Shown here in pieces: positions 1-8,615 of a DNA stretch of 64,000 nucleotides. Location: the NCBI RefSeq assembly GCF_003231285.1, contig NZ_QKNS01000005.1:62001-126000 (forward strand). Direction: 5' to 3'. A program made the position numbers and the translations under genes. Each line of letters opens with the position of its first letter. The first letter of the stretch is position 1. The notes under the pieces are model-generated. The model was not told where the DNA came from. It searched no databases and saw nothing but the letters and a program-made list of their open reading frames with translations. The stretch is from Hymenobacter sediminis. GTDB lineage: Bacteria > Bacteroidota > Bacteroidia > Cytophagales > Hymenobacteraceae.

Positions 1-197
1 AAGGCGACCCGCAGCTGAACGTGAAGCTCAGCCAGGACCGCGTGAATGAGGTGAAACGGTACCTAGTAAGCAAAGGCATCAGTGGTAACCGCATCACGAC
101 CGAAGGCTTCGGGGGTAGCAAACCCATTGCTAGCAATGAACAGGAAGAAACCCGCAAGCTCAACCGCCGTGTGGAATTCCGGATTACCAAGAAATAA
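1..197 (+). CDS. OmpA-family outer membrane protein, C-terminal fragment
   Basis: The open frame enters from the left edge (first full codon at 3) and ends at TAA 195-197, giving about 64 residues. It matches the end of an OmpA/MotB-like peptidoglycan-binding domain: a helix with LSQDRVNEVKRYL, then KGI, the RITTEGFGGSKPIASN loop and the closing ETRKLNRRVEFRI strand. This domain holds outer-membrane proteins to the cell wall in the periplasm. The rest of the protein lies outside the window, so its full architecture is unknown. A strong hairpin follows the stop. Confidence 0.9.
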   Translation, partial: GDPQLNVKLSQDRVNEVKRYLVSKGISGNRITTEGFGGSKPIASNEQEETRKLNRRVEFRITKK

Positions 198-240
198 ACT
201 TTGCGCTAGATAAAGGGCAGGCCACAGTTGTTATCAGCGT

Positions 241-316
241 GTCCTACCCCTAGAAAAGCATCAAGCCCTTACTTCCATATTGGAGTAAGGGCTTGATGCT
301 TTTCTAGGGGTAGGAC
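241..316. terminator. Long inverted repeat between convergent genes
   Basis: A perfect 33-bp stem (241-273 with 284-316) closes a 10-nt loop. It lies between the stops of the OmpA-family gene (+) and floA (-), so it can terminate transcription from both sides. The outer stem contains CCTACCCC / GGGGTAGG. The stem is much longer than a usual intrinsic terminator. Confidence 0.8.
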
Positions 317-320
317 AACT

Positions 321-1322
321 CTAACTCAATCGGCCCTCGTCGCGGCCGGGTTTGGTGCTGCTGCTTTGGTTGCCGGGGTTGGCAATGGAGTCGCGCATAT
401 CCGTATCGGCCTGTACGTTGCGCATTTTGTAGTAGTCCATCACGCCCAGGTTGCCGGAGCGAAAGGCTTCCGCAATGGCTTTCGGAATTTCCGCTTCGGC
501 TTCTACCACACGGGATTTAGCTTCCTGGGTCTTGGCGCGGTTTTCCTGCTCCATAGCTACGGCCATAGCCCGGCGCTCCTCGGCGCGGGCTTCGGCCACG
601 CGCAGGTCAGCGGAGGCCTGGTCGGTCTGGAGTTTGGCCCCGATGTTTTCCCCGATGTCTACGTCGGCAATATCAATAGAGAGAATTTCGAAAGCCGTAC
701 CCGCATCGAGGCCCTTGCTGAGTACCAGCTTAGAAATTTTGTCGGGGTTTTCGAGCACTTCTTTGTGGGAGCGAGACGAGCCAATGCTAGTCACGATGCC
801 TTCGCCCACGCGGGCCAGAATGGTTTCTTCGCCGGCGCCACCCACTAGCTGGGCAATGTTGGCGCGCACCGTCACGCGGGCCTTAGCAATAAGCTGAATA
901 CCATCCTGCGCTACGGCGGCCACGTTGGGCGTGTTAATCACCTTAGGGTTCACCGAAGTGGTGACGGCCTCAAACACGTCGCGCCCGGCCAGGTCGATGG
1001 CAGTAGCTTGCTTGAAGCTCAGCGGAATGTTGGCTTTGTCGGCAGAAATCAGGGCCTTAATGACGCTGGGTACGTTACCGCCCGCCAGGTAGTGAGTTTC
1101 CAGGTCGTTGGCTGTCAGTTCTAGTCCGGCTTTGGTAGAGGTAATCAGGGAGTTGACAATTAGGGACGGCGGCACCTTGCGCACTCGCATAAAGGCCAAC
1201 TGAAACAGGCTCACCCGCACCCCCGAGAACAGCGCCGTAATCCAGAGGCTGATGGGGAAGAAATACAGGAACACCAGCAGCACAATGCCACCGACGATAA
1301 TCGGGAAGAAAGGAAAGTCCAT
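321..1322 (-). CDS. floA: Flotillin-like protein FloA
   Basis: 333 residues, typical for bacterial FloA (YqfA/UPF0365). A short N-terminal membrane segment (about residues 5-30) is followed by an SPFH/PHB-type domain, then an Ala/Glu-rich coiled coil (about 235-290, with [20 protein letters not shown]) and a polar tail. The family builds flotillin-like membrane microdomains. The gene lies 81 bp downstream of an NfeD-family gene on the same strand, the usual NfeD-flotillin pairing, so the two are probably co-transcribed. Confidence 0.93.
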   Translation of the reverse strand: MDFPFFPIIVGGIVLLVFLYFFPISLWITALFSGVRVSLFQLAFMRVRKVPPSLIVNSLITSTKAGLELTANDLETHYLAGGNVPSVIKALISADKANIPLSFKQATAIDLAGRDVFEAVTTSVNPKVINTPNVAAVAQDGIQLIAKARVTVRANIAQLVGGAGEETILARVGEGIVTSIGSSRSHKEVLENPDKISKLVLSKGLDAGTAFEILSIDIADVDIGENIGAKLQTDQASADLRVAEARAEERRAMAVAMEQENRAKTQEAKSRVVEAEAEIPKAIAEAFRSGNLGVMDYYKMRNVQADTDMRDSIANPGNQSSSTKPGRDEGRLS

Positions 1323-1403
1323 GCAGGAGGTTTGAGAAGATGAAGAGGGTAGGGAGGCTTGCAGTCGGCAACTAACAACAAAAAGCGAGAACTAAGCTGC
1401 TGC

Positions 1404-1871
1404 TCACGCCACGCCTTCTACCACAATGCGGTTGTGCTCAATGCCTAGTACCCGCACTTGTGTGCCAGCCGGCACAAATTCGCCCCGCGTGGTTACCTCC
1501 CGCCGGTCATCATCGAACAGGACAGTGCCCGCTGGGCGCAGGGCCGATAAGGCGCGGCCGGTAGTGCCGGGCTGCACATCGGGGTGGCGTGCATCGTGCA
1601 CGCGGGCATGGTTCACGCTGGTCAGGGCCACCCGGTTGATGGCTTGGGGCCGCAGCCCCAGGTACACCAGTACTCCAATGGCCACCGTGGAGCTACCCAA
1701 CAGAATATGGCCGGTAGTAGCCCCCAGGTCGCGGTAGCTGAACCAGATACCTGCTGCCAGCAAGCCGAAGCCTACCAGCCCCACTACCGTAGTGCCCGGA
1801 ATAAAAATGACCTCGGCCACCAGAAACAGCAGGCCAAATACAAGTAGCAGCGCAATCGTGAGCCAGTCCAT
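1404..1871 (-). CDS. NfeD-family membrane protein
   Basis: 155 residues. Three closely spaced hydrophobic segments occupy about residues 5-75. A small soluble C-terminal domain (about 95-155) has the NfeD OB-fold pattern: GTTGRALSALRPAGTV, then FDDDRREVTTRGEFVPAG and a closing RIVVE strand. Short NfeD proteins lack the ClpP-like protease domain and work with SPFH proteins; here floA follows directly. Its start is 110 bp from the divergent gre gene, so 1872-1981 should hold promoters for both. Confidence 0.9.
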   Translation of the reverse strand: MDWLTIALLLVFGLLFLVAEVIFIPGTTVVGLVGFGLLAAGIWFSYRDLGATTGHILLGSSTVAIGVLVYLGLRPQAINRVALTSVNHARVHDARHPDVQPGTTGRALSALRPAGTVLFDDDRREVTTRGEFVPAGTQVRVLGIEHNRIVVEGVA

Positions 1872-1981
1872 AGGGTAGGAAGTTTAGTTGAGAAAAGATA
1901 CGCAGAACCCAGCTCAGTAGCGCAGCAAGTTGGGGTGGCAGGCCCCGCAACCCCACTCCGGCTGGCGCGTTAGCAAGGGCT

Positions 1982-2500
1982 ATGAGTAGAGCATTCACCA
2001 AAGAAGACGATTCGCTAGAGGCCCCCATCATCCCGCCCCGGCCCGCCCTACCCCCCGGAACCCCCAACTACGTAACCCCGGAAGGCCTGGAGCAGCTGCG
2101 GCAGGAACTGGTGGCCCTAGAAGCGGAGCGCACCCTGGCCGAAGCCAACCGCGAAAACGAAGCCGACCGCACCCGCCGCCTGACGGTGCTTAACGGTCAG
2201 CTCAGCGCCCTGAACGCCCGCATTGCCAGCGCCAAAGTAGTGGACCCCCGCAGCCAGCCGCCCCAGGAGGTGCGCTTTGGAGCTACCGTGACGCTGCGGC
2301 CGGTAGCAGGGGTAGGGGCCGAGCGCCGCTTTACCATTGTGGGCGTAGATGAAGCCTCGGTAGCGGCGGGCAAGGTAGCGTTTGTGGCACCTATTGCCCG
2401 AGCCGTGCAGGGCGCCAAACTGGGTCAGCGCGTGCAGGTGCGGCTGGGAGCCAAGCAAGAAGAAGTAGAAGTAGCCGCTATTCAGTACAGCGAAGAGTAG
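1982..2500 (+). CDS. GreA/GreB-family transcript cleavage factor
   Basis: 172 residues. A Pro-rich N-terminal tail of about 28 residues precedes YVTPEGLEQLRQEL, the classic start of the Gre coiled coil (about 29-80). The C-terminal FKBP-like domain (about 95-170) has FGATVTL, the FTIVGVDEA strand and a VAFVAPIARAVQGAKLGQ segment. Gre factors enter the RNA polymerase secondary channel and stimulate cleavage of backtracked RNA. The tail looks more GreB-like than GreA-like, but I cannot assign the subfamily. A small unknown gene follows 53 bp later. Confidence 0.85.
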   Translation: MSRAFTKEDDSLEAPIIPPRPALPPGTPNYVTPEGLEQLRQELVALEAERTLAEANRENEADRTRRLTVLNGQLSALNARIASAKVVDPRSQPPQEVRFGATVTLRPVAGVGAERRFTIVGVDEASVAAGKVAFVAPIARAVQGAKLGQRVQVRLGAKQEEVEVAAIQYSEE

Positions 2501-2553
2501 CGTCCCGACGCAGAAGTAGAGAACCTGCACCCGCTCCCGGCGTACTACCCCGC

Positions 2554-2799
2554 ATGATGACACAACGCGAAGTAACCGACTCCCACAATACCACCTGGAC
2601 CTGCGTGCAAGCGTACGCCGGAGTAGAAACGGCCGCCACTGCCGAGGCCGTAGAGCGCAGCACGTCCGAGGACAGCGGCGTGACAGTGGTATGCACCCCC
2701 AGCGGTGGCGCCCAAACCGTGCGGCTGGAGCTGGCCCCCGACTGGCAGGAAAATCTTTCAGATGATGAGCTGGCGCAGGCTATTGCCGCCGCGCAGTAG
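2554..2799 (+). CDS. Small hypothetical protein
   Basis: 81 residues, not recognised. It has no signal peptide or membrane segment, is acidic, and ends in a predicted helix (LSDDELAQAIAAAQ). It lies 53 bp after gre and 8 bp before a strong terminator, so it is probably the last gene of the gre unit. GC-rich third positions match its neighbours and support coding. ATG codons at 2554 and 2557 are both possible starts. Confidence 0.6.
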   Translation: MMTQREVTDSHNTTWTCVQAYAGVETAATAEAVERSTSEDSGVTVVCTPSGGAQTVRLELAPDWQENLSDDELAQAIAAAQ

Positions 2800-2807
2800 T
2801 CGTTGCA

Positions 2808-2858
2808 TAAACAGATCAGGCCCCGCTACTGGTATAGTAGCGGGGCCTGATCTGTTTA
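2808..2858. terminator. Bidirectional hairpin terminator
   Basis: A perfect 23-bp stem (2808-2830 with 2836-2858) closes the 5-nt loop GGTAT. It lies between the convergent small gene (+) and proS (-). The stem core is GGCCCCGCTACT. Confidence 0.85.
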
Positions 2859-2886
2859 CAATGCTAACCTTTCGGCGCGTTAAGGC

Positions 2887-4362
2887 TTAGTATGCGCGGG
2901 CAAAGTGGGCGCGACGCTTGGAGGGGCGGCCCGTCACGATGCAGATACCTTCTTCCTCCGGCTCGGCCAAGGCCAGGCAGCGAATAGTGGCTTTGGTTTC
3001 CTCCTTGATGCGCTCCTCGGTTTCGGAAGTGCCATCGTAGTGCGCCACCACGAAGCCGCCTTTACCGTCGAGTACCTGCTTGAACTCCTCGTAGCTTTCC
3101 ACGCGGGTGGTGTGCTGCTCGCGGAAATTGAGGGCGCGGCGGTAGATGTTCTGCTGAATATCCTGCAGCAACTGGTCCACACTGTTCACAATGTCAGCCA
3201 GGGGTAGGGTCATCTTCTCTTTGGTGTCGCGGCGCGCTACTTCCAGAGTGCCATTTTCCAGGTCGCGCATACCCACAGCAATGCGCACGGGCACGCCTTT
3301 CAGCTCCCATTCAGCAAACTTGAAGCCGGGGCGCTCGGTGTCCCGGTCATCTACCTTCACTGAAATACCGCGCTCAATCAGGCCCATCTGCATGGGGCGG
3401 ATGCGCTCCATTAGCTCGTCGAGCTGGCCGGTTTTGTAGATAGGGACAATGACCACCTGGATTGGGGCCAGCTTGGGGGGTAGCACCAGGCCTTCATCAT
3501 CGGAGTGAGCCATTACTAGGGCGCCCATCAGGCGGGTGCTCACGCCCCAACTGGTGCCCCATACGTGCTCCAGCTGTCCGGCTTTATTGGTGAACTGCAC
3601 GTCGAAAGCCTTGGCGAAGTTCTGACCCAGGAAGTGCGAAGTACCTGCTTGCAGGGCCTTGCCATCTTGCATCAAGCCTTCAATGCAGTAGGTTTCAATG
3701 GCGCCGGCAAACCGCTCGTTTTCAGTCTTTACGCCTTTTACTACGGGTAGGGCCAACCACTCCTCGGCAAACTGGGCGTACACCTCCAGCATCTGGCGGG
3801 TTTCGGCTAGGGCCTCTTCAGCAGTAGCGTGGGCCGTATGACCTTCCTGCCACAAAAACTCGGCGGTGCGCAGGAACAGACGGGTGCGCATTTCCCAGCG
3901 TACTACGTTAGCCCACTGGTTGATGAGTAGGGGCAGGTCGCGGTAGCTTTGAATCCAGTTCTTATACGTGCTCCAGATGATGGCCTCCGAGGTGGGGCGC
4001 ACAATCAACTCCTCTTCCAGCTTGGCGTTGGGGTCCACGCGCAACTTGCCCGGCTTGTCGGGGTCATTCTGCAGGCGGTAGTGGGTTACTACGGCGCATT
4101 CCTTAGCGAAACCCTCGGCGTTTTTCTCCTCGGCTTCGAACAAGCTTTTGGGCACGAACAGTGGGAAATAGGCGTTCTGGTGGCCTGTGCGCTTGAACAT
4201 ATCATCGAGGGTGCGCTGCATCTTTTCCCAGATGGCGTAGCCGTACGGTTTAATCACCATACAGCCCCGCACCGAGGAGTTTTCAGCTAAACCAGCGCGC
4301 TTTACCAACTCGTTGTACCACAGCGAGTAATCTTCACTGCGCTTGGGCAAACTTTTGCTCAT
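2887..4362 (-). CDS. proS: Prolyl-tRNA synthetase, archaeal/eukaryotic type
   Basis: 491 residues. This is a class II synthetase that charges tRNA-Pro in the cytoplasm. Its short length and lack of the editing insertion mark the archaeal/eukaryotic-like ProS common in Bacteroidota. Visible motifs are [15 protein letters not shown] and [20 protein letters not shown] (motif 2), [18 protein letters not shown], and a C-terminal domain ending in RAHFARAY. The Tyr C-terminus is typical of this type. The single gene is flanked by a terminator and a 189-bp divergent spacer. Confidence 0.97.
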   Translation of the reverse strand: MSKSLPKRSEDYSLWYNELVKRAGLAENSSVRGCMVIKPYGYAIWEKMQRTLDDMFKRTGHQNAYFPLFVPKSLFEAEEKNAEGFAKECAVVTHYRLQNDPDKPGKLRVDPNAKLEEELIVRPTSEAIIWSTYKNWIQSYRDLPLLINQWANVVRWEMRTRLFLRTAEFLWQEGHTAHATAEEALAETRQMLEVYAQFAEEWLALPVVKGVKTENERFAGAIETYCIEGLMQDGKALQAGTSHFLGQNFAKAFDVQFTNKAGQLEHVWGTSWGVSTRLMGALVMAHSDDEGLVLPPKLAPIQVVIVPIYKTGQLDELMERIRPMQMGLIERGISVKVDDRDTERPGFKFAEWELKGVPVRIAVGMRDLENGTLEVARRDTKEKMTLPLADIVNSVDQLLQDIQQNIYRRALNFREQHTTRVESYEEFKQVLDGKGGFVVAHYDGTSETEERIKEETKATIRCLALAEPEEEGICIVTGRPSKRRAHFARAY

Positions 4363-4551
4363 ATTCAGAGTATCTTAGAGGTAGCGAAAAAGTTCCTTTT
4401 TTGGTACAAGATTTGTCGTACAAAACAGGGCACCGTTTCGGGTCCAAATTACGTTATTAAATTCGGAGGTGAGGGCCACTTTGCGGCCATGTTGCCGCCG
4501 GATTCCTGTTCGCTCTTCATCTTCCGGATCATTCCTTACGCGTAAGCAGCC

Positions 4552-5859
4552 ATGAAAAGATTATTCCCATCCGTATTACCCGCTATGGCCCTGCTTACGC
4601 TCGGTAGCTGCGCGGGTACCGCAGCTCTCACCTCTACGGAGAGCGACGGTGTATATTATTCCTCCAAAGACCGCACAACGGCTCCGGTTCAAACGGCGGT
4701 AGCCAGCACGGAACAGGCTCCGGTAGAAGAAACCGGCGATGTAGCTAACCCCGACTACGCGGGTACTACCAACGCACAAAGCGGCAGCACCGAGTACTAC
4801 GACGATGACTATTACGCCGCACGCCTGCGGCGCTTTCACCAGCCGGCATACCGCGGGCTGGGCCTGGGCTATTACGACTTTGCCTATACCGACCCATTCT
4901 GGTATGGTGGGCCGGTGTACTCGGCTTGGGGCCCCGGTGCCTTCTATGACCCCTTCTATAGCCCATACTGGGGTGGCTCTTTCGTAAACATCAACATTGG
5001 GTTTGGCCGCCCCTGGTACCGTCCATGGCGAGGCTATGGGTACGGTTACGGTGCTTATGACTATGGTTACGGCTATAGCCCATATGGCTACGGTAGGCCC
5101 TGGGGTGGTTATTACGGTGGCGGTTACTACGGCGGTTTGTACAACGGCTACTACGGTGGTGGCGGCGGTTATATCATCGGCCCGCGCGCTCAGCGCTCCG
5201 TGGTAACGGGCACGCGCAGCCGCATGGCCGAAGCTGCCAATAGCTACAGCGAAAACTCGGTACGTCCGATTACGGGTAGCCGCAGCCGCGGAACCATGGA
5301 AGGCAACTTGGTAACACCAGGCGGCAGCACTTCCGCCTCCTCCAATGCTACCGCGGTGCCTACCCCCTCCTCTGCCTTGGAAGGGCGGGGCCGTGGTCGG
5401 AGCCGGGAGGTAGTAACCGGTGGCGTGCAGCCCAGTGCACCCGCTTCTTCCGGCAACCAAACGGCCGAAACGACGCCCGGCACGCAGCCCGCTCGTCGCT
5501 GGCGTGTGCTAAGTGAAAATGGTGGAACTCCTGCCGGAACAGGAACGGGAGTAGAAACTGGCCGCAGCCGCCGCACTTGGGACAATGTAGGGGGCACGCG
5601 CAGCCAATCTACTGATGCCGGTGGGGTAGTAAGCCAGCCTCGCCGCCAGCGCGTGTACGACCAGCCCTCGCAGTCGTCGGAGCCTACCCGCACGTATTCC
5701 CAGCCTTCGCGTAGCTATTCTGAGCCTTCCCGCTCTTACTCGGAGCCTTCACGTTCCTACTCGCAACCCTCGCGCAGCTTTGATGGCGGTGGGGGTGGCA
5801 ACAGTGGCGGAGGCGGAGGAGGCCGGAGCAGCGGTGGCGGCCGTGGCCGTGGCAACTAA
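4552..5859 (+). CDS. Tyr/Gly-rich lipoprotein with C-terminal SYSEPSR repeats
   Basis: 435 residues, no family recognised. The N-terminus is a lipoprotein signal with lipobox LGSC (Cys about 20). Residues about 80-220 are very rich in Tyr, Gly, Pro and Trp, with GYGYGAYDYGYGYSPYGYG-like runs. The C-terminal third is Ser/Arg/Thr-rich and contains four 7-residue repeats (381-408) before a Gly tail. Such composition suggests a disordered or sticky surface protein. A long open frame on the opposite strand is a by-product of codon bias. Confidence 0.8.
   Translation: MKRLFPSVLPAMALLTLGSCAGTAALTSTESDGVYYSSKDRTTAPVQTAVASTEQAPVEETGDVANPDYAGTTNAQSGSTEYYDDDYYAARLRRFHQPAYRGLGLGYYDFAYTDPFWYGGPVYSAWGPGAFYDPFYSPYWGGSFVNINIGFGRPWYRPWRGYGYGYGAYDYGYGYSPYGYGRPWGGYYGGGYYGGLYNGYYGGGGGYIIGPRAQRSVVTGTRSRMAEAANSYSENSVRPITGSRSRGTMEGNLVTPGGSTSASSNATAVPTPSSALEGRGRGRSREVVTGGVQPSAPASSGNQTAETTPGTQPARRWRVLSENGGTPAGTGTGVETGRSRRTWDNVGGTRSQSTDAGGVVSQPRRQRVYDQPSQSSEPTRTYSQPSRSYSEPSRSYSEPSRSYSQPSRSFDGGGGGNSGGGGGGRSSGGGRGRGN
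5692..5775 (+). repeat. Four 21-bp in-gene tandem repeats
   Basis: Four 21-bp units encode (S/T)YS(Q/E)PSR inside the Tyr/Gly-rich lipoprotein. The units differ mainly at silent positions, so selection appears to act on the peptide rather than on the DNA. Confidence 0.85.
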
Positions 5860-5939
5860 CGCTAGCTTTCGGTAGCTATTCGCTTCTATTCCGTGTGTAT
5901 CGCCGGCTCTGCCAGGGGCCGGCGCTCATTTTCTCCCAC

Positions 5940-7436
5940 ATGAAAAACCTGAAATATTACCTGGCCGTGGCTTTTTTAAGCCCGGCTGGCTACGCCTTTG
6001 CCCAAAGCTCAGCTGATGCGCTGCGCTTTTCCCAGAACTTCCCCACCGGTACGGCCCGCACCCTGGGCATTGGGGGTGCCAGCTCGGCCGTAGGCGCCGA
6101 TTTTGGCGGTATTGTAACGAACCCGGCGGGGGTAGGCCTGTTCCAACGCTCCGAAATCAGCTTTTCACCGGGATTTGCCAGCAGCAACACTACGGCCCAG
6201 GCCTTTGGTACCCGCAATACCGATTCGCGGAGTAACCTCCAGGTCGGGAGCTTTGGCATTGTGCTTTCAAACCGGCGGCCCGATGACCAGAACCCCAGCC
6301 CTTGGCGCGGCGGCAGCTTTGCCTTCGGCCTGAATCGAACCAATAACTTCAACCAGAACGTCCGCTACACGGCTACTCCTCCTCTGGAGGCAGATATTCT
6401 GCAGCGGTTAAGTGAGGACCAGGGAGCTATTCTGGATGACCTCGCCTATGAGGCCCTGATTACGGAGCGTGATGGGAATGGCACATACATCCCAGAGGAT
6501 TTCCAGAATACGGGTACCCTGACTCAGCGCGAAGTAATTGAGCGCAAGGGCGGCCAGACGCAATTCGACTTTGCCTATGGCAACAGCTACCGCGACAAGC
6601 TTTATATCGGGGGGGCCATTGGAATCGTGTCCACACGCTACAGCACGATTTCGACCCTGACAGCGATTGACCCCACGCCGCCGAGCAATGACCCTGAAGG
6701 AAAGTTCGGGAGCCTGACGCTGCGTGAGAGCAGCGACATTCGTGCTACCGGCATCAATGCTCGCCTGGGCGTTATCTACCGGCCAACGGATGTGGTGCGT
6801 ATTGGGGCTTCCGTCCAGACGCCTACTTACTCATCGGTGGTGGATACCTATGGCGCCTCGCTGCAGGCTACCTATGATGGTACGATTAATACAGACAACG
6901 GCACTACAAGCTCTGGCGACGCTAACTTTCCGGCCGAAGACATAGCGTACACCATTACCTCGCCCTTCCGGGCTACCGGTGGTGTGGCGGTAGTGGTAGG
7001 CAAAAGCGGTTTTTTGAGCGCCGATGCTGAATATGTGAACTACGGCAAAGCTCGGTTCGGCTACGACACGAGCACCGACCTGCCGGGTCCCGATGACCTG
7101 GACCCGGCCAACAACAGCATTCGGGACCAGTACCGCTCAGCCGTGAACCTGCGGGTAGGTGGCGAGTTGCGCCTGGATGTCTTCCGGTTGCGGGCGGGCT
7201 TCGCGCATTATGGCGACCCCTATAAGAACACCAGCCTAGCCGACCGTAGCCAGAACTTCTATACGGCCGGTGCCGGCCTGCGTCAGAAGAACTTCTTCCT
7301 GGACATAGCAGGTGTGTACAGCTCAGGTAGCCAAGTATATACTCCCTACGAGTTGAACAATGCTTCCCGTACTCCCCGCGTCACCATCGACGATGACCGC
7401 TTCACCACGACGCTTACAGCTGGTTTCCTATTCTAA
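5940..7436 (+). CDS. OmpP1/FadL-family outer membrane transporter
   Basis: 498 residues from ATG 5940; a GTG at 5895 would add 15 residues ahead of the signal peptide and is unlikely. The signal peptide ends about AYAFAQS. The mature start, ADALRFSQNFPTGTARTLGIGGASSAVGADF followed by NPAG, is the hallmark hatch and N-terminal region of OmpP1/FadL barrels, which import hydrophobic compounds. The remainder has alternating beta-strands and ends in aromatic Phe (TAGFLF). The substrate is unknown. A 32-bp hairpin follows. Confidence 0.9.
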   Translation: MKNLKYYLAVAFLSPAGYAFAQSSADALRFSQNFPTGTARTLGIGGASSAVGADFGGIVTNPAGVGLFQRSEISFSPGFASSNTTAQAFGTRNTDSRSNLQVGSFGIVLSNRRPDDQNPSPWRGGSFAFGLNRTNNFNQNVRYTATPPLEADILQRLSEDQGAILDDLAYEALITERDGNGTYIPEDFQNTGTLTQREVIERKGGQTQFDFAYGNSYRDKLYIGGAIGIVSTRYSTISTLTAIDPTPPSNDPEGKFGSLTLRESSDIRATGINARLGVIYRPTDVVRIGASVQTPTYSSVVDTYGASLQATYDGTINTDNGTTSSGDANFPAEDIAYTITSPFRATGGVAVVVGKSGFLSADAEYVNYGKARFGYDTSTDLPGPDDLDPANNSIRDQYRSAVNLRVGGELRLDVFRLRAGFAHYGDPYKNTSLADRSQNFYTAGAGLRQKNFFLDIAGVYSSGSQVYTPYELNNASRTPRVTIDDDRFTTTLTAGFLF

Positions 7437-7441
7437 CCGGC

Positions 7442-7510
7442 CTACCCCCCTTTAATGCACAAAAGGCTTCTCAGCAGTTGAGAAGCCTTTTGTGCATTAA
7501 AGGGGGGTAG
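7442..7510. terminator. Long bidirectional hairpin terminator
   Basis: A perfect 32-bp stem (7442-7473 with 7479-7510) closes loop GCAGT. It sits between the convergent OmpP1 gene and the lipoprotein gene ending at 7520. The stem base contains CTACCCCCC / GGGGGGTAG. Confidence 0.85.
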
Positions 7511-7519
7511 CCTATGCAG

Positions 7520-8461
7520 TTACTTCTGGTAGCGCACTTGCAATACCAGTGTGCGAATACCTGTTATAACCACCTCTTCCACTAGAATGAGGCCATAGAC
7601 GCTTTCAGTTGCATTAAGCGGAATTTCAAAGGCAATAACCTGGCCCTTGGCGAGCGGGCCGGTACGGGTAGGAGTGTCGAAGGGGGTGCCTTGGTTGAAG
7701 GACGTCAGGTAGTTGGTGACGTTGGCATAGGTGGAAGCGTTGAACGTGGTTTTACGAATGACGGTGCCCCGGCGCGTACTCCAAGGCAATTTCAGCTTGG
7801 CATCACGAACCGTAGCCAGCGTAGGGGCCCCTGTGGTGGAGTCGGTGACATAGACCAAGTCTACCAAGGCTTGGTTCTCGGCCAGTGTACGCACCGAAAA
7901 CTTCGGGAATGCCAGTCCTTCGCGTAGGGCCAGAAAGCTGCGCCGCCCACTAGTTCCCGGTGCCTGCACGGGTATCGAATAGCTGTGTACCTGCTGAGCC
8001 GAATCGGTACGGCTAAAGCGCAGGTTGAAGCTGCGCACACCGGTGCGGCCTTCCGCATCGGTGGCCTCGAAACGCCATACTTCGAGGCCCGAGGTAGTCC
8101 GGGAACTGAGTACATGCGTCAGGGCAGCCTGGTTAATTTCGGTATTCGACGCAAGAGTAGAGTCGAGGTACACCAGCCGGCGCGAAGTGTCCGGGGGAGC
8201 CGTGGCGTTGCTTGGGTAAATAATAGGCTCAGGGACCGGGAAATACTCCGCTGAAATAACCAGACGACGCAATGGACTGCCTTTAGCCTCGGCGAACATC
8301 TTGGCCGCTACCGTGTCGGCGGGGCGGGTCAGGCGGCGGTCGGCGGTGTTAAAGCGGGTGCTGCTGATTAGGTCCACGCGCGGCCCCGGCGACAAACTGG
8401 TTTCGCAGGCGGTTAAGGCGCTTAGCAGGGGTAGGAGCAGGGCAATAGAACGAAAACGCAT
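7520..8461 (-). CDS. Hypothetical lipoprotein
   Basis: 313 residues from ATG 8461. The open frame runs further upstream, but only this Met gives a clean lipoprotein signal with lipobox LTAC and a Cys near residue 19. The mature protein is beta-rich with no recognised family. It may be an envelope lipoprotein with two Ig-like domains, judging from spaced strands such as LRRLVISAEYF and RSFNLRFSR. It is transcribed away from the dipeptidyl-peptidase gene, with 154 bp between them. Confidence 0.75.
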   Translation of the reverse strand: MRFRSIALLLPLLSALTACETSLSPGPRVDLISSTRFNTADRRLTRPADTVAAKMFAEAKGSPLRRLVISAEYFPVPEPIIYPSNATAPPDTSRRLVYLDSTLASNTEINQAALTHVLSSRTTSGLEVWRFEATDAEGRTGVRSFNLRFSRTDSAQQVHSYSIPVQAPGTSGRRSFLALREGLAFPKFSVRTLAENQALVDLVYVTDSTTGAPTLATVRDAKLKLPWSTRRGTVIRKTTFNASTYANVTNYLTSFNQGTPFDTPTRTGPLAKGQVIAFEIPLNATESVYGLILVEEVVITGIRTLVLQVRYQK

Positions 8462-8615
8462 AGCCTCGTAAAGGTCGGGATTTGAACGCGAATCGGAAGC
8501 GTGCAGCGTTAGGCATCCCAGCCGGCCCCGGCCCGCCTCCTGTGCTGTATGCAACCCTGCAGCCCGATTTCCTACCTTAACGGCTGATTCCCGCCGACAT
8601 TTTACTTTTCTCTGC

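Noticed and set aside
4576-5460. 294-residue frame opposite the Tyr/Gly-rich lipoprotein
   Set aside because: It is an antisense shadow of low-complexity coding DNA with no start or family.
5692-5775. Possible CRISPR-like repeat
   Set aside because: The four 21-bp units are contiguous without spacers and encode a peptide repeat.
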